DNA of 64,000 nt. It comes from Hippophae tibetana. Lineage: Eukaryota > Streptophyta > Magnoliopsida > Rosales > Elaeagnaceae. This document shows positions 41,218-51,634 of the stretch, piece by piece. The notes below the pieces were generated by a model. That model made no database searches. It was not told where the DNA came from and saw nothing but the letters and a program-made list of their open reading frames with translations. The position numbers and the translations under genes were made by a program. The stretch covers positions 53,519,627 through 53,583,626 of the forward strand of contig CM072803.1 of NCBI GenBank assembly GCA_037013495.1, written 5' to 3'. Each line of letters starts with the position of its first letter. Positions within the stretch are counted from its first letter, which is position 1.

Positions 41218-42573
41218 AATTATTTTTGATAATTAGTTAGTTTTTGTCATAACTAGTATTTCTTGATAAAATGTGGAAATTATATTAAACCCAAAATCGG
41301 TGTTTATGAATTTTTTTAGTGGAGACTACGCTTGTGAGATATAATTTGAGCCTAATTTCTTTTATTCAGAGTGAAATATATATTTTTTCTACTCCAAACA
41401 CATTTCTTATTTATTCAAAAAGTTTAGATGATCTCTATAGGTATTAGCATTGAATGTATGAATTTTTTTCATCTTAATAGAGTATCATATATTTTTGATT
41501 ATTATTTTTTGTTTAGATTAAACGATTTGAGTAGAAATTGATAGTATATGCTTATATCTCATTCATGCATGACTGCTACAAAAAACAAAAAGACATATCT
41601 GGGGTTACCTAAACCAAGATCAAACAGAAAAGCCACAAAATTAACCACTCACCAAAATCCAAAAAATGTACAATCTGTACATGGGTTGACTCTCTAAAAA
41701 ATACATATATTGAAAAATATCTACAAAAAAAAAATAGAGAGATAAAAAAATAGTATCATCTACATACTATGACCCATATTGCCTACAAAGTTGTGAGTAA
41801 AGGCTAATTACAAAAGAAAGATATAGGAAGTAATTCCCTAAAAAGTCATTGCAATTTCTTCATTTGTAAAAGCATATATCTTGAAATTCTTTCTTAATGA
41901 GTTTGATTTATGCATGAAAATAATTTTTGTATATGATATCTTTATAATTTATACATTCGATTCCTTTCATGAGATCAATGTTAAAATAACACTTTGAGCC
42001 TTTATTCTTTATACATATGCGAACATATTAGTTCATTTCTATACATCAACTCTTTCGCATATAAATTAGTATGAGTGTTTGAACCCATAGGATTCAGTGC
42101 TTTGAGAGTATTGACTTGTGAGGAATAGAGTCGAAGCGAATACTGATTCATGACACTGAAATTGGGTAAAATTAAATTGATACATTTTTGAAATGAAATA
42201 TGAAAATGATTTTCGACTAATTATTGTAATAAAATCATGATTGTTTAAAGAGATTAAAATAACTTATGCTTGAGATTTTAATTATGATCTTAAAGGAGAT
42301 TAAAAAGTATGAGATATTTTTGTGATATGTTGTGTTCTTTTATTCTTAAATTAATTTTTGATTGTGTTGTAATTTTAATTTTTGATTTGATTGTTTTTAT
42401 CTTTACATTTAGTTCAATGTTTGTGGGTATCATTACTGAAAACCCTCACGAGACTCAAACTCGTCCACTAGGGAAACCTAGGGGTTTAACGGCTTGTTGC
42501 ATAGGCTAAATGCAACCGTTTCAATCCACGAAAATGATTTAGGATAGTTTAATTTTTAGCTTTTATCGCTTCT

Positions 42574-42593
42574 CTTGCTAAGAGACTAGCAAG
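42574..42593 (+). other. Hairpin just upstream of polypurine tract
   Basis: CTTGCTA and TAGCAAG form a 7-bp stem with a 6-nt loop, ending 5 bases before the G-rich tract. The nested element keeps it at 51640-51659. Confidence 0.6.
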
Positions 42594-42598
42594 AAGCT

Positions 42599-42610
42599 GG
42601 TTGGGGGTTG
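42599..42610 (+). other. Polypurine tract (PPT)
   Basis: GGTTGGGGGTTG abuts the LTR terminus TGATGA at 42611, the expected position of the plus-strand primer. The nested element has the same sequence in the same place. Confidence 0.85.
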
Positions 42611-42615
42611 TGATG

Positions 42616-42632
42616 AGTGCTCAAAAAGCACT
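42616..42632 (+). other. LTR-terminal hairpin
   Basis: AGTGCT and AGCACT form a perfect 6-bp stem around CAAAA, starting 5 bases from the LTR end. It is present in the LTR fragment at 40958 and in both nested LTRs. Confidence 0.6.
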
Positions 42633-43014
42633 AAAATAACCATGATTTTATGTACCTTAATTGATTAAAAATACATACATTTATATGTTTTATCATATAT
42701 TTATATAAATTTGTCTTTTTCGGAATCACGGGTATTTTTATTGTTTTTCAGGTATTTTGGCTTAAAAACGCAATGTAAAGACTCAAAGAGGAATATTTGA
42801 AGCAATACATCACAAATATATCAATAAATAAGTGAGAAAAGGTCAACAAACATGGAAAAATCGGACGAAATGGGTCGAAAAGGTCAAAAATGTCAAAAAG
42901 ACGGAAATCGCGCGCCGCAGCCCAGCCGTGCGCGCAGCCCAGCGCCCAGCCGCGCGCGCGCAGCGCGCCCAGCAGCCCCCCTCCGCGCGCCCAACGCGTT
43001 TTCGCCCCATTTTT

Positions 43015-43130
43015 CACGTGCAGCCGCCCCTGTGACGTCATTGATGACATCAGCAATTCCAATACGCGTTTTTACATTTTTTTTTAACATTTTTTTACTC
43101 ATTTTTTCTCTCCATCCTCACCTATAAATA
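43015..43130 (+). promoter_or_regulatory. U3 promoter: G-box, bZIP site, TATA box
   Basis: CACGTG (G-box) at 43015-43020, TGACGTCA (palindromic bZIP/TGA site) at 43033-43040, and CTATAAATA at 43122-43130. A TATA box followed by a C/T-rich stretch fits an RNA polymerase II start near 43150-43160. In plants these two upstream motifs bind bZIP or bHLH factors linked to stress and hormone responses; use here is inferred. Confidence 0.65.
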
Positions 43131-43348
43131 CCCCCCTTCCCTTCACTTCAAAACACACCTTCAAACCACACTTCTCTCTTCTTTCTTTCTCTCATTTCTT
43201 AGTTTTTGAGTTTTCCTTTGTTTCTTTCTTAGTTTCTAAGTTTTTCTTAGTTTCCTTCTTAGTTTTTAGTTCAATTCTCTTAGTTTTAGTGTTCTTCTCT
43301 TTTTGAGAGGAACTTGTAATGTTTTTGTAATAATTTAGTTTTTGATTC

Positions 43349-43354
43349 AATAAA
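43349..43354 (+). terminator. Possible poly(A) signal AATAAA in LTR
   Basis: AATAAA about 220 bp downstream of the TATA box, followed by GGGAGTGC. The nested LTRs have AATATA at this position (minus strand, 50744-50749 and 62435-62440), so its use is uncertain. Confidence 0.35.
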
Positions 43355-43900
43355 TGGGAGTGCAAATTCCGCTTGGAGGTTTTCTAGCAACGGGAATAGC
43401 GTCGAAGTTCTGTAAGGATTTTATTTTCTTTACAGTTATTTTTATGCTTTATTCTTACATGTTATATTTAATTTTTCTATGATTAAATTTAACTCTGCTA
43501 GCTGTTTATAAACATGATATAATAATAACGTTGTTATGCTTGCGAAATATTAAATAGGTGAAAATTTCTAAAATGAATTGATTTTGTTTTTATTCAAGAT
43601 TTTATATTAAGAATGTTAGAGAGAAATATATTATTTTTCATTACAAACTTAAAACTGAAAATTAGATTTTAAGGTTTAGTTATCCGGTCTAATTTAGAGT
43701 AGTGCTCTTTTATTTGTTGGTACAATCGCCCGGTAGTTAGAGTGAAACTCTATTTCAAAAGTTTTTATAAGAATTATTATGTGAAAATGTATTGACAACA
43801 TGTTTTCAATAGTAGTTTTAAAACTTGAAAGTTAGTACTTAGATAATTAAATTCTTATGTTTAATTTGGACACCTTGAATAAAGTTTAAACTGTCTAACC

Positions 43901-44046
43901 CCACCAAAGGTGGCATTTAAATGGTTCATTTTCAATCTCTTAGAAAAAGGAATTAATTTAATTAAGCATATTAGTTATCAACCCCACCCATAGGTGTTAA
44001 TTGATTTGTTTAGTTAACAAAGAATATCTAACCCCACCAAAGGTGG
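43901..44046 (+). repeat. Three CCACC/GGTGG hairpins in transcribed LTR
   Basis: CCACC-AAA-GGTGG at 43901-43913 and 44034-44046, with a weaker CACC/GGTG version at 43985-43996. Each sits in an AACCCCACC context. All three recur in the nested LTRs, at 50051, 50101 and 50184 and at 61742, 61792 and 61875, on the opposite strand. Confidence 0.65.
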
Positions 44047-44539
44047 TATTTATATAAAAAAGAGAGAATCAATAAAATATCAATTTATATCTTTAATAAC
44101 CTAGATAATATGAGCAAGCATAATTAATTTAGTTATTATATCCATAAATACTCCGCTAATATAAATGATAAAATTTGCATGAATATTTATTGAATCTGTA
44201 TATATGTTTATTTTTAGATAATTATTTATTGAATTTGTATCTATGTTTATTTTTATGTTATTAGATTATATTTAATTAATCTGTATATATGTTTATTTTA
44301 TGTTATTAGATTAGGAACACAAAAACCAAACTATCGTGACAGGATGTTTAGGATTTAATTTCGTTTTTAAAAGTTTGAATAATAAATTAAAAACCACATA
44401 CATTCCTTCCTTAGATCGACCTTGGGAGTATACTTATCATTTTCTTCGAAATGATTCGTGCACTTGCGAGAGTTTTATAAATATTAAAACCAAAGTATTT
44501 GCGGGAATCGGCGATGCCGGTTTTCGTTCATCAAGTTTT

Positions 44540-44557
44540 TGGCGCCGTTGCCGGGGA
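44540..44557 (+). other. Primer-binding site, tRNA-Asp(GUC)
   Basis: TGGCGCCGTTGCCGGGGA is complementary to the 3' end of plant tRNA-Asp, including the CCA. It starts 6 bp after the LTR end. Use of this tRNA is typical of Athila-type elements. Confidence 0.92.
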
Positions 44558-45049
44558 AGGAATAGCGTTTTTAAATTATTTATCAAAATTTTAAAAACAT
44601 TTTTGTGCTGTAAATAATTGTGATATTTTAACAATAATCAAATTTCAAAATTCATAATAAATAAAAATAAAAATAAAAATAATAAAAAATAAAAAATAAT
44701 TTTTTTTTTAATTGTAAAATAATTTAGAAATTTGAAATTTGAAATAAAAAAATTTTACCGTTCATGAATAGTAAAAAAAAATAAATAAATAAATAAAAAA
44801 AATTTAAAATTCAAAATTCAAAAAATTTTAAGTTAATAAGAAATAATATAGCGTGAATAGTAAAATAAAATTACCGTTCATAAAAAAAAATTCAAAAATT
44901 TAAATTTCAAAATTTTTAAGTTAATAAAACATAATATAGTGTGAATAGTAAAATAAAATTACCGTTCATGAATAGTAAAAAAAATGACTTGAATTTATAC
45001 CTAATTAACTAAATAACATGAAAAGTAAAAATCTAAGGGAGTTCTGTCT

Positions 45050-45092
45050 AGCAGACTAGTTCTTGGAAGCCTTTGTGCCACTAGTCTTTCCT
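45050..45092 (+). other. Leader hairpin 1
   Basis: GACTAGT pairs with ACTAGTC across a 19-nt loop. A lower helix AGCA with TCCT, separated by a TT bulge, carries one mismatch here and is perfect (AGGA) in the nested element. Confidence 0.65.
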
Positions 45093-45110
45093 GGGAACGT
45101 TGCTCTAGCT

Positions 45111-45155
45111 AGGAGAATGGTATTTAAGGAGCCGTTTGCACCACCATTCTTTCCT
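45111..45155 (+). other. Leader hairpin 2
   Basis: AGGA-GAATGGT pairs with ACCATTC-TT-TCCT. The layout and TT bulge match hairpin 1, but two base pairs in the upper stem have changed on both sides. Confidence 0.68.
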
Positions 45156-45325
45156 GGGAGCACTCTTGGTTAATACTAATTATGTTACAAAAAAAAATAT
45201 AAAAATAAAAAATAAAAAAATAATAATAAAAAAAATTTAATTAAAAAAAACAATTTCTTTTTTTTTAGGATTTAACTAGTTTTGTTTAGTGCTTTGTATT
45301 AAATAACATGTAAATATTCTCTAAA

Positions 45326-45345
45326 TTTTTTATTTTGTTGACAGG
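45326..45345 (+). promoter_or_regulatory. Possible 3' splice site before ORF1
   Basis: A T-rich run ending TTGTTGACAG/G about 30 bp upstream of the ORF1 ATG looks like a plant splice acceptor and is conserved in the nested element. No matching donor was established. Confidence 0.3.
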
Positions 45346-45373
45346 AGTTTTAAATTTACGTTTACAATAGTCT

Positions 45374-46711
45374 ATGCGTGGTAGGAGATCCTTAGGAAAT
45401 CCTCTTACACCATATGTAAATAAATTTCATAAATTTAAACAAGTGTCAACAAAACTGGATTCTACCCATCAACCTGTTTGTGAGCCAAACATAGAACCAA
45501 GTCTTAATCCTTTACTAGAACCAAAAGAAATGGAGGAAAACCAACATATTAGGGAAACCACGATGAAGTAGTTTGCAAGACCGGTAATAGGCACGGCAAC
45601 TGCCGCTATCCAGTTGGGAGAGGCTGCTCGGAATTATGACCTTAAAAATATTCATTTTTCTATGCTTCCTTCCTTTTATGGGCTACCTAATGAAGATTCT
45701 CTTTCCTTTATGAGAGATTTCTATGCTACGGTCCAAACATTCCCCCTCGGTATTCTAAACGAGGATCAACTTAGGATGAGATGTTTTCCCTACACGTTAA
45801 AGGATAAGGCCAAAGCTTGGTTGATGTCACTTCCCCCAGGTTCTCTGATGACATGGGGTAACATTTACAATAAATTCATGGGAAAATTCTATTCCCATCA
45901 AAAAACATCAGAGTTGAGAGGAAAGATTGCTACTTTCTCTCAGATGGAAGGAGAACCATTCCATGAAGCTTGGGATAGGTTCAAAATGTTTCTCACTCAA
46001 TGTCCCCATCATAGCTTTCCCCTGCAGTTGCAGAACCAATTCCTTTACGATGGACTTACACAACAATGTCAGTTCATTGTCGACAACGCTGTAGGAGGAG
46101 CAATAGGAGAAAAGACTGCCTCAGAGACGTATAACCTCTTTGAGATGTTGGGTGCTAATTCCCAACAGAAAAGCTCCCGAGTGAGAAAAGCTGGAGTTCA
46201 TGAAATCGACTCCAGTAATGAAGTTCAACAACAACTTGTTCAACTGACTAAGCAAGTTGCCCTTCTCGCTACACAAACCAACACAAATAATGAACAATAT
46301 GGTTTGTATAGCAACATGGGACATGGTACTGAAGCCTGTCCATATCAAGGAGAAACAACTGGACCTGAACAGGTGAATGTGTTGGGAGCATATCAACAGA
46401 GACCAAGGTTTGATCCCAATTCAAATACCTATAATCCTGGGTGGAGAAGTCATCCAAATTTGTCTTGGAGGCAAAACAACCCTCCTTTTACTCAAAGCTC
46501 AAACCAGGCAGGCCAGCAGTTCCACCCACCTATTCCAAGAAGCATTCCCAATAAACCAACCTTGGAGGACAACTTGAATTCTTTTATTCAAGTCTGTATA
46601 GATAACCAATCTAAAACCAATCAACGGTTGGACTCTGTGGAAGCTTCTATCAAAAAGGTGGAAGTTCAAGTTGAACAGTTAGTTGAACATTTGCAAAAAG
46701 GCAAAGACTAA
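45374..46711 (+). pseudogene. Gag-like ORF1, outer copy, broken by a stop codon
   Basis: Second copy of the stand-alone Gag gene, intact in the nested element. Codon 66 is TAG at 45569-45571 where the nested copy has GAG, with a neighbouring silent change; the rest is open to TAA at 46709-46711. The stop separates the 65-residue N-terminal extension from the Gag core (about residues 67-260), so a Met-initiated core product from 45614 is conceivable but unsupported. Tyrosines replace the first two cysteines of the zinc knuckle, as in the intact copy, so that loss predates the split of the two copies. The C-terminus is a predicted coiled coil ending QKGKD. It is probably non-functional as a full-length protein. 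Confidence 0.9.
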
Positions 46712-47060
46712 TTTGAAACTTAAATGAATTCAATGAAGAGGAGACATTGAGTTTTTCATTCTGCAATCTCCAAGCAACGTCTTACTAGAAGACGATAAAT
46801 TTTAGTCCTGTATGGGAGGTCACCCATTATTGTATTTTCCTTTGTTTTAGTTTGCGTGTAATAAAAATTCAGATGAAATAAAATTCGTTTGTTTCAAAAA
46901 TTCTGTCCATTCGCTTAAATTTAAAAAAAAAAAAAAGAAGGGTTCCTTGCACTTTTTGCTTTTACGTTTTATCAAGTTATAAATATTTCTTAGAGATATC
47001 TACTAAAAGCAAAATGTTGATACACAATAGGAGGAGGATCATTTTCAACTACAAACAACC
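46712..47060 (+). other. Inter-ORF region with two-hairpin cassette
   Basis: 349 bp, non-coding. Hairpin CGTCTT/AAGACG at 46778-46794 and hairpin ATGGG/CCCAT at 46812-46827 match the cassette after pol. An A-tract follows at about 46922. The ORF2 ATG sits in a strong context, ACCATGG; the ORF1 ATG context is weak, TCTATGC. Confidence 0.75.
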
Positions 47061-49560
47061 ATGGGAAATGCTGAAGATAGGTGGAAAAAGATGAAAGAAT
47101 ATACAATGCCAATCATTGGCAATGTAACTTCCGGTATCCAATTACAAGAGGCTGCAAGGAATTATGAATTGAAAAAGATTCATTATTCTTTGTTGCCTTC
47201 CTTTTACGGTATCCCTAATGAAGACCCTTTGCATTTCATTCGAGAATTCTATGCTATTGTCCAAACCTTTCCACTACATGCAATTAATGAAGATCAACTT
47301 AGGATGAGGTGTTTTCCTTACACTCTCAAAGATAAAGCTTGGTCATGGTTCATTACTCTACAGTCAGGTTCTCTTAAAACTTGGGAGGCAGTCTATGAAA
47401 TTTTCATGGGTAGGTTCTATTCCCATCAAAAGACTGTTGATCTAAGAACAAAGATAGCAACATTTTCTCAAATGAATGAAGAGCCCTTTCATGAAGCTTG
47501 GGAACGATTCAAACTCCTTTTCATGCAATGTCAAAATCATAGCTTTCCCTTACAGCTACAAAACCAATTCTTTTATGATGGATTGACACTACAGAGTCAA
47601 TACATGGTTGATAATGCTGCTGGAGGTGCTGTAGGAGAAAAGACCGCAGAGGAAACCTATAATCTTTATGAGCTGTTGGGTTCTAATTCCCAACAAAGAG
47701 GTGGTAGGAGGAAAGCAAAGGTCAATGAAGTCGGCTCTGATAATGAGATAACCTTGCAACTTGCTGAATTGACTAAACAAGTGAAATTCCTCACTTCCCA
47801 CCAAATTTCAAATCAAGAGGTATGTGAAGTGTGTTGTTCAATTGGGCATGGTACTTATAATTGTTCAAATACTTGTGATTCTAGTGTCGATGCCATAGAG
47901 GAAGTCCAATCTTTTCAAAGGTATCATCCAAACACCTATAATCACCCAGCCTACACCCAATATCCAACACTAAGGTCGGATAACAACCACCCTTACCCAC
48001 CAAGCCAATCTTTTAAACCAACCTTAGAAGATAGCTTGAATGCTTTTATTCAAGTTAGTCGTAACAACCAATTGATGACTAATCAAAGGTTGAACACCAT
48101 GGAGGCTTCGGTTAAAAGGATTGAATCTAAAGTTGGGCAACTGGCTGAACAAATGCAAAAGAAAGAACCAGGAAAGTTGCCCAGTCAACCAGAACAAGCA
48201 AAGGATGTTAGAACCCTTCGAAGTGGTAAGGTAGTCAATACCAGTTTACCTGAAATCTCTAACAATCTACCTTGTAGTTCAGGTAACAAAGAAGGCGATA
48301 CTCTAATCTTGCAAAAAGGAGGAACAAGTGTTAAACTTAACAAGCCTTCTGAAAAACTCATTGGGGGGTCATCTGACACCCCCAAAATTCAAAAGACAAC
48401 AGAACCACACCAGATACAAGTACCTTTTCCCCACCGGTTGAAAGAATCCAAACAAGATAAGCAATTCACTGATCTTTTTAATATGCTTTCTAAAGTAAAT
48501 ATCAATTTACCATTATTAGAAGTGATCATGAATGTGCCCTCATATGCCAAATTTTTCAAAGAGTTGAACACTAAGAAAAGGAGGTATGAACTGAATGAAC
48601 GAGTAGTAGTATCAGAAATTTCTAGCGCTGTACTTCAGCACAAACTACCCCCTAAGTTGAAAGACCCTGGAAGTTTTATTATAAACATAACTATGGGGGA
48701 TAGGAAGGTTGCTAAAGCAATGCTTGATTTAGGTGCTAGTATAAATTTGATGCCCTACTCTATATTCTTACAACTCAATCTAGGGGATTTAAAACCCACA
48801 ACTATGTCCCTTCAACTTGCAGATAGATCTCTTAAATACCCAGAGGGAATAGTTGAGGATGTTTTGGTACAGGTAGACAAACTGATAATACCTGTTGACT
48901 TTGTGGTTCTGGATATGCAAGAAAATCCGGCATTGGACAGAGAGCACACAATATTGCTTGGTAGACCATTTATGGCAACTACTAAAACTATTATTGATGT
49001 CCAAGATGGAAATTTGACAATGACAGTCTTAGGAGAGACTGTTCATTTTAAAGTTTTTGATTCTTCACCTTTCCCTTCTATTTCTGCCATTGATGAAATA
49101 TTCGATGTTGATCCTTTGGATAATCTTGTCCAAAACACCTTTTTCCGAACCAGAATAGAGGACAAGCTTGAAACCGTTCTTACACTTGAAAAGGTTGAAG
49201 AAGATTTAGATGAGGAAATAAAGGGGTACCTTGAACAACTAGACAATAATGAAGTGATGACAAAATCTAGTACACTTTTAAATCTACCCAGTTCTTCATC
49301 TATTAAAGAGGCCAATCCACCTGAACTTGAACTCAAAGACTTACCTGAGCACTTAAAATATGTGTTTTTGGGAGAAGGGGAAACTTATCCAGTGATAATT
49401 TCTTCAACCTTGACCAAACCACAAGAAAAGGAACTCATCAAAGTGCTTAAACAGTTTAAGAAATCTATAGGTTGGAGTATAGGGGATATAAGAGGCATTA
49501 GTCCAACAATGTGTATGCACAAGATCAACTTGGAGGACGGTGCTAAACCTGTACGAGAGG
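47061..49560 (+). pseudogene. Gag-Pol ORF2 of outer element, 5' part, split by insertion
   Basis: Residues 1-833 of the polyprotein, open from ATG to the insertion point in codon 834. It contains the Gag core (about 33-215), the CX2CX4HX4C zinc knuckle at 255-268, a charged linker, and the aspartic protease with DLGA at D556. It looks about 98% identical by eye to the nested copy, with scattered substitutions only. At 49561 the frame runs into the nested LTR and ends within 17 codons. The remainder resumes at 63325. Before the insertion ORF2 had no visible defect, so the split itself disabled it. Confidence 0.93.
49556..49560. repeat. Target-site duplication AGAGG, left copy
   Basis: AGAGG immediately before the nested LTR, repeated at 63324-63328. 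Comparison with the uninterrupted nested pol gene shows the site was present once. Five base pairs is the usual Ty3/gypsy duplication. Confidence 0.96.
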
Positions 49561-50967
49561 TGATGAACGAAAACCGGCATCGCCGATTCCCGCAAATACT
49601 TTGGTTTTAATATTTATAAAACTCTCGCAAGTGCACGAATCATTTCGTAGAAAATGATAAGTATACTCCCAAGGTCGATCTAAGGAAGGAATGTATGTGG
49701 TTTTTAACTTATTATTCAATCTTTTAAAAACGAAATTAAATCCTAAACATCCTGTCACGATAGTTTGGTTTTGTGTGTTCCTAATCTAATAACATAAAAT
49801 AAAACATATATACAGATTAATTAAATATAATCTAAAATCATAAAAATAAACATAGATACAAATTCAATAAATAATTATCTAGAAATAAACATATATACGG
49901 ATTCAATAAATGTTCATGCAAATTTTTATCATTTATATTAGCGGAGTATTTATGGATATAATAACTAAATTAATTATGCTTGCTCATATTAACTAGGTTA
50001 TTAAAGATATAAATTGACATTTTATTGATTCTCTCTTTTTTATATAAATACCACCTTTGGTGGGGTTAGATATTCTTTGTTAACTAAACAAATCAATTAA
50101 CACCTATGGGTGGGGTTGATAACTAATATGCTTAATTAAATTAATTCCTTTTTCTAAGAGATTGAAAATAAACCATTTAAATGCCACCTTTGGTGGGGTT
50201 AGACAGTTTAAACTTTATTCAAGGTGTCCAAATTAAACCTAAGAATTTAATTATCCGAGTACTAACTTTCAAGTTTTAAAACCACTATTGAAAACATGTT
50301 GTCAATACATTTTCACATAATAATTCTTATAAAAACTTTTGAAATAGAGTTTCACTCTAACTACCGAGCGATTGTACCAACAAATAAAAGAGCACTACTC
50401 TAAATTAGACCGGATAACTAAACCTTAAAATCTAATTTTCATTTTTAAGTTTGTAATGAAAAATAATATATTTCTCTCTAACATTCTTAATATAAAATCT
50501 TGAATAAAAACAAAATCAATTCATTTTAGAAATTTTCACCTATTTAATATTTCGCAAGCATAACAACGTCGTTATTACATCATATTTACTAAACAGCTAG
50601 CATAGTTAAATTTAACCACAGACAAGTTGAATATAACATGTAAGAATAAAGCATAAAAATAACTGTAAAGAAAATAAAATCCTTACAGAACTTCGACGCT
50701 ATTCCCGTAGCTAGAAAACCTCCGAGCGGAATTTGCACTTCCATATATTGAATCAAAAATCTAAATTATTACAAAAACATTACAAGTTCCTCTCAAAAAG
50801 AGAAGAACACTAAACCTAAGAGAATTGAACTAAAAACTAAGAGAAAAACTAAGAAAAGCTTAGAAACTTAGAAAGAAACTAAGAGAAACTAAAAACTAAG
50901 AAATGAGAGAAAGAAAGAAGAGAGAAGTGAGTTTTGAAGGTGTGTTTTGAAGTGAATGGAAGGGGGG

Positions 50968-51102
50968 TATTTATAGGTGAGGATGGAGAGAAAAAATGAG
51001 TAAAAAAATGTTAAAAAAATATTAAAAAATGTAAAAACGCGTATTGGAATTGCTGATGTCATCAATGACGTCAACATGACGTCACAGGGGCGGCTGCACG
51101 TG
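50968..51102 (-). promoter_or_regulatory. U3 promoter motifs of 3' LTR
   Basis: On the minus strand: CACGTG at 51097-51102, two TGACGTCA sites at 51077-51084 and 51066-51073, and a TATA box CTATAAATA at 50968-50976. In this position it could drive transcription out of the element toward lower coordinates. Confidence 0.6.
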
Positions 51103-51325
51103 AAAAATGGGGCGAAAACGCGTTGGGCGCGCGGAGGGGGGCTGCTGGGGCGCTGCGCGCGCGCGCTGGGGCTGTCGCTGCGCGCAGCTCGGCGCGCGTG
51201 AACAGTGCCAGCGCGCTGCGCTGCGCGCAGCTTGGCATGCCAGCGCGCGCGGAATGGGCGCTGGGGCGCGCGCGGCTGGGCGCTGGGGCGCTGGGCTGCG
51301 CGCACGGCTGGGCTGCGGCGCGCAA
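51090..51325. repeat. GC/CpG-rich tract in LTR U3
   Basis: About 235 bp dominated by GCGC, CGCGCG and CTGGGGCG steps inside otherwise AT-rich DNA. The matching tract in the outer LTR (42905-43045) is much shorter, and the other nested LTR has one extra GGGCGCGCGC unit. Confidence 0.85.
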
Positions 51326-51622
51326 TTTCCGTCTTTTTGACATTTTTGACCTTTTCGACCCATTTCGTCCGATTTTTCCATGTTTGTTGACCTTTTCTCA
51401 CTTATTTGTTGATATATTTGTGATGTATTGCTTCAAATATTCCTCTTTGAGTCTTTACATTGCGTTTTTAAGCCAAAATACCTGAAAAACAATAAAAATA
51501 CCCGTGATTCCGAAAAAGACAAATTTATATAAATATATGATAAAACATATAAATATATGTATTTTTAATCAATTAAGGTACATAAAATCATGGTTATTTT
51601 AGTGCTTTTTGAGCACTCATCA

Positions 51623-51634
51623 CAACCCCCAACC
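51623..51634 (-). other. Polypurine tract of nested element
   Basis: GGTTGGGGGTTG on the minus strand, directly adjoining the 3' LTR terminus. A CTTGCTA/TAGCAAG hairpin lies just upstream at 51640-51659. Confidence 0.87.

Larger units (their letters stand above)
41218..42610 (+). other. Element 3' non-coding region (remnant)
   Basis: 1393 bp homologous to the reverse complement of about 51623-53035 in the nested element, the stretch between pol and the 3' LTR. It ends in the polypurine tract and has no convincing ORF; a 66-codon frame at 42309-42509 is also present in the nested copy but is AT-rich and has no recognisable domain. Junction with the LTR fragment at 41217/41218 shares only GT, pointing to illegitimate recombination. 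Confidence 0.88.
42611..44533 (+). repeat. Complete LTR of outer element
   Basis: 1923 bp with inverted ends TGATGA and TCATCA. It is preceded by a polypurine tract and followed after 6 bp by a primer-binding site, so it acts as a shared LTR. It contains a GC-rich tract at about 42905-43045, bZIP-type sites, a TATA box, a possible poly(A) signal and three CCACC/GGTGG hairpins. The nested element's LTRs are about 140 bp longer, mainly because of expansion of the GC-rich tract. Short frames in it, such as 42748-43062 minus and 44336-44617 plus, are chance frames. Confidence 0.94.
44558..45373 (+). other. Untranslated leader of outer element
   Basis: About 0.8 kb between primer site and ORF1 with no coding potential. 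It holds A-rich tracts and about three imperfect repeats containing ATGAATAGT or ACCGTTCAT at 44757-44975, the covarying hairpin pair at 45050-45155, and a splice-acceptor-like tract ending GACAG at 45340-45344. Confidence 0.8.
49561..51622 (-). repeat. 3' LTR of nested element
   Basis: 2062 bp with ends TGATGA and TCATCA. It differs from the 5' LTR by a C/T near the end (49568), an A/G at about 50366 and lack of a 10-bp GC repeat near 51250. Frames in its GC-rich tract, up to 170 codons at 50889-51401, consist of low-complexity Ala/Arg/Pro and are not genes. Confidence 0.96.

Noticed and set aside
44336-44617. 93-codon frame at the LTR/primer-site junction (also 49543-49758 and 61168-61449)
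   Set aside because: Spans the LTR end and primer-binding site, has no domain, and is explained by LTR repetition.
50889-51401. 170-codon and overlapping frames in the GC-rich LTR tract (also 42748-43127 and 62580-63186)
   Set aside because: Open on both strands only because the tract lacks A/T-rich stop codons; Ala/Arg/Pro low complexity; falls in U3 of the LTR.
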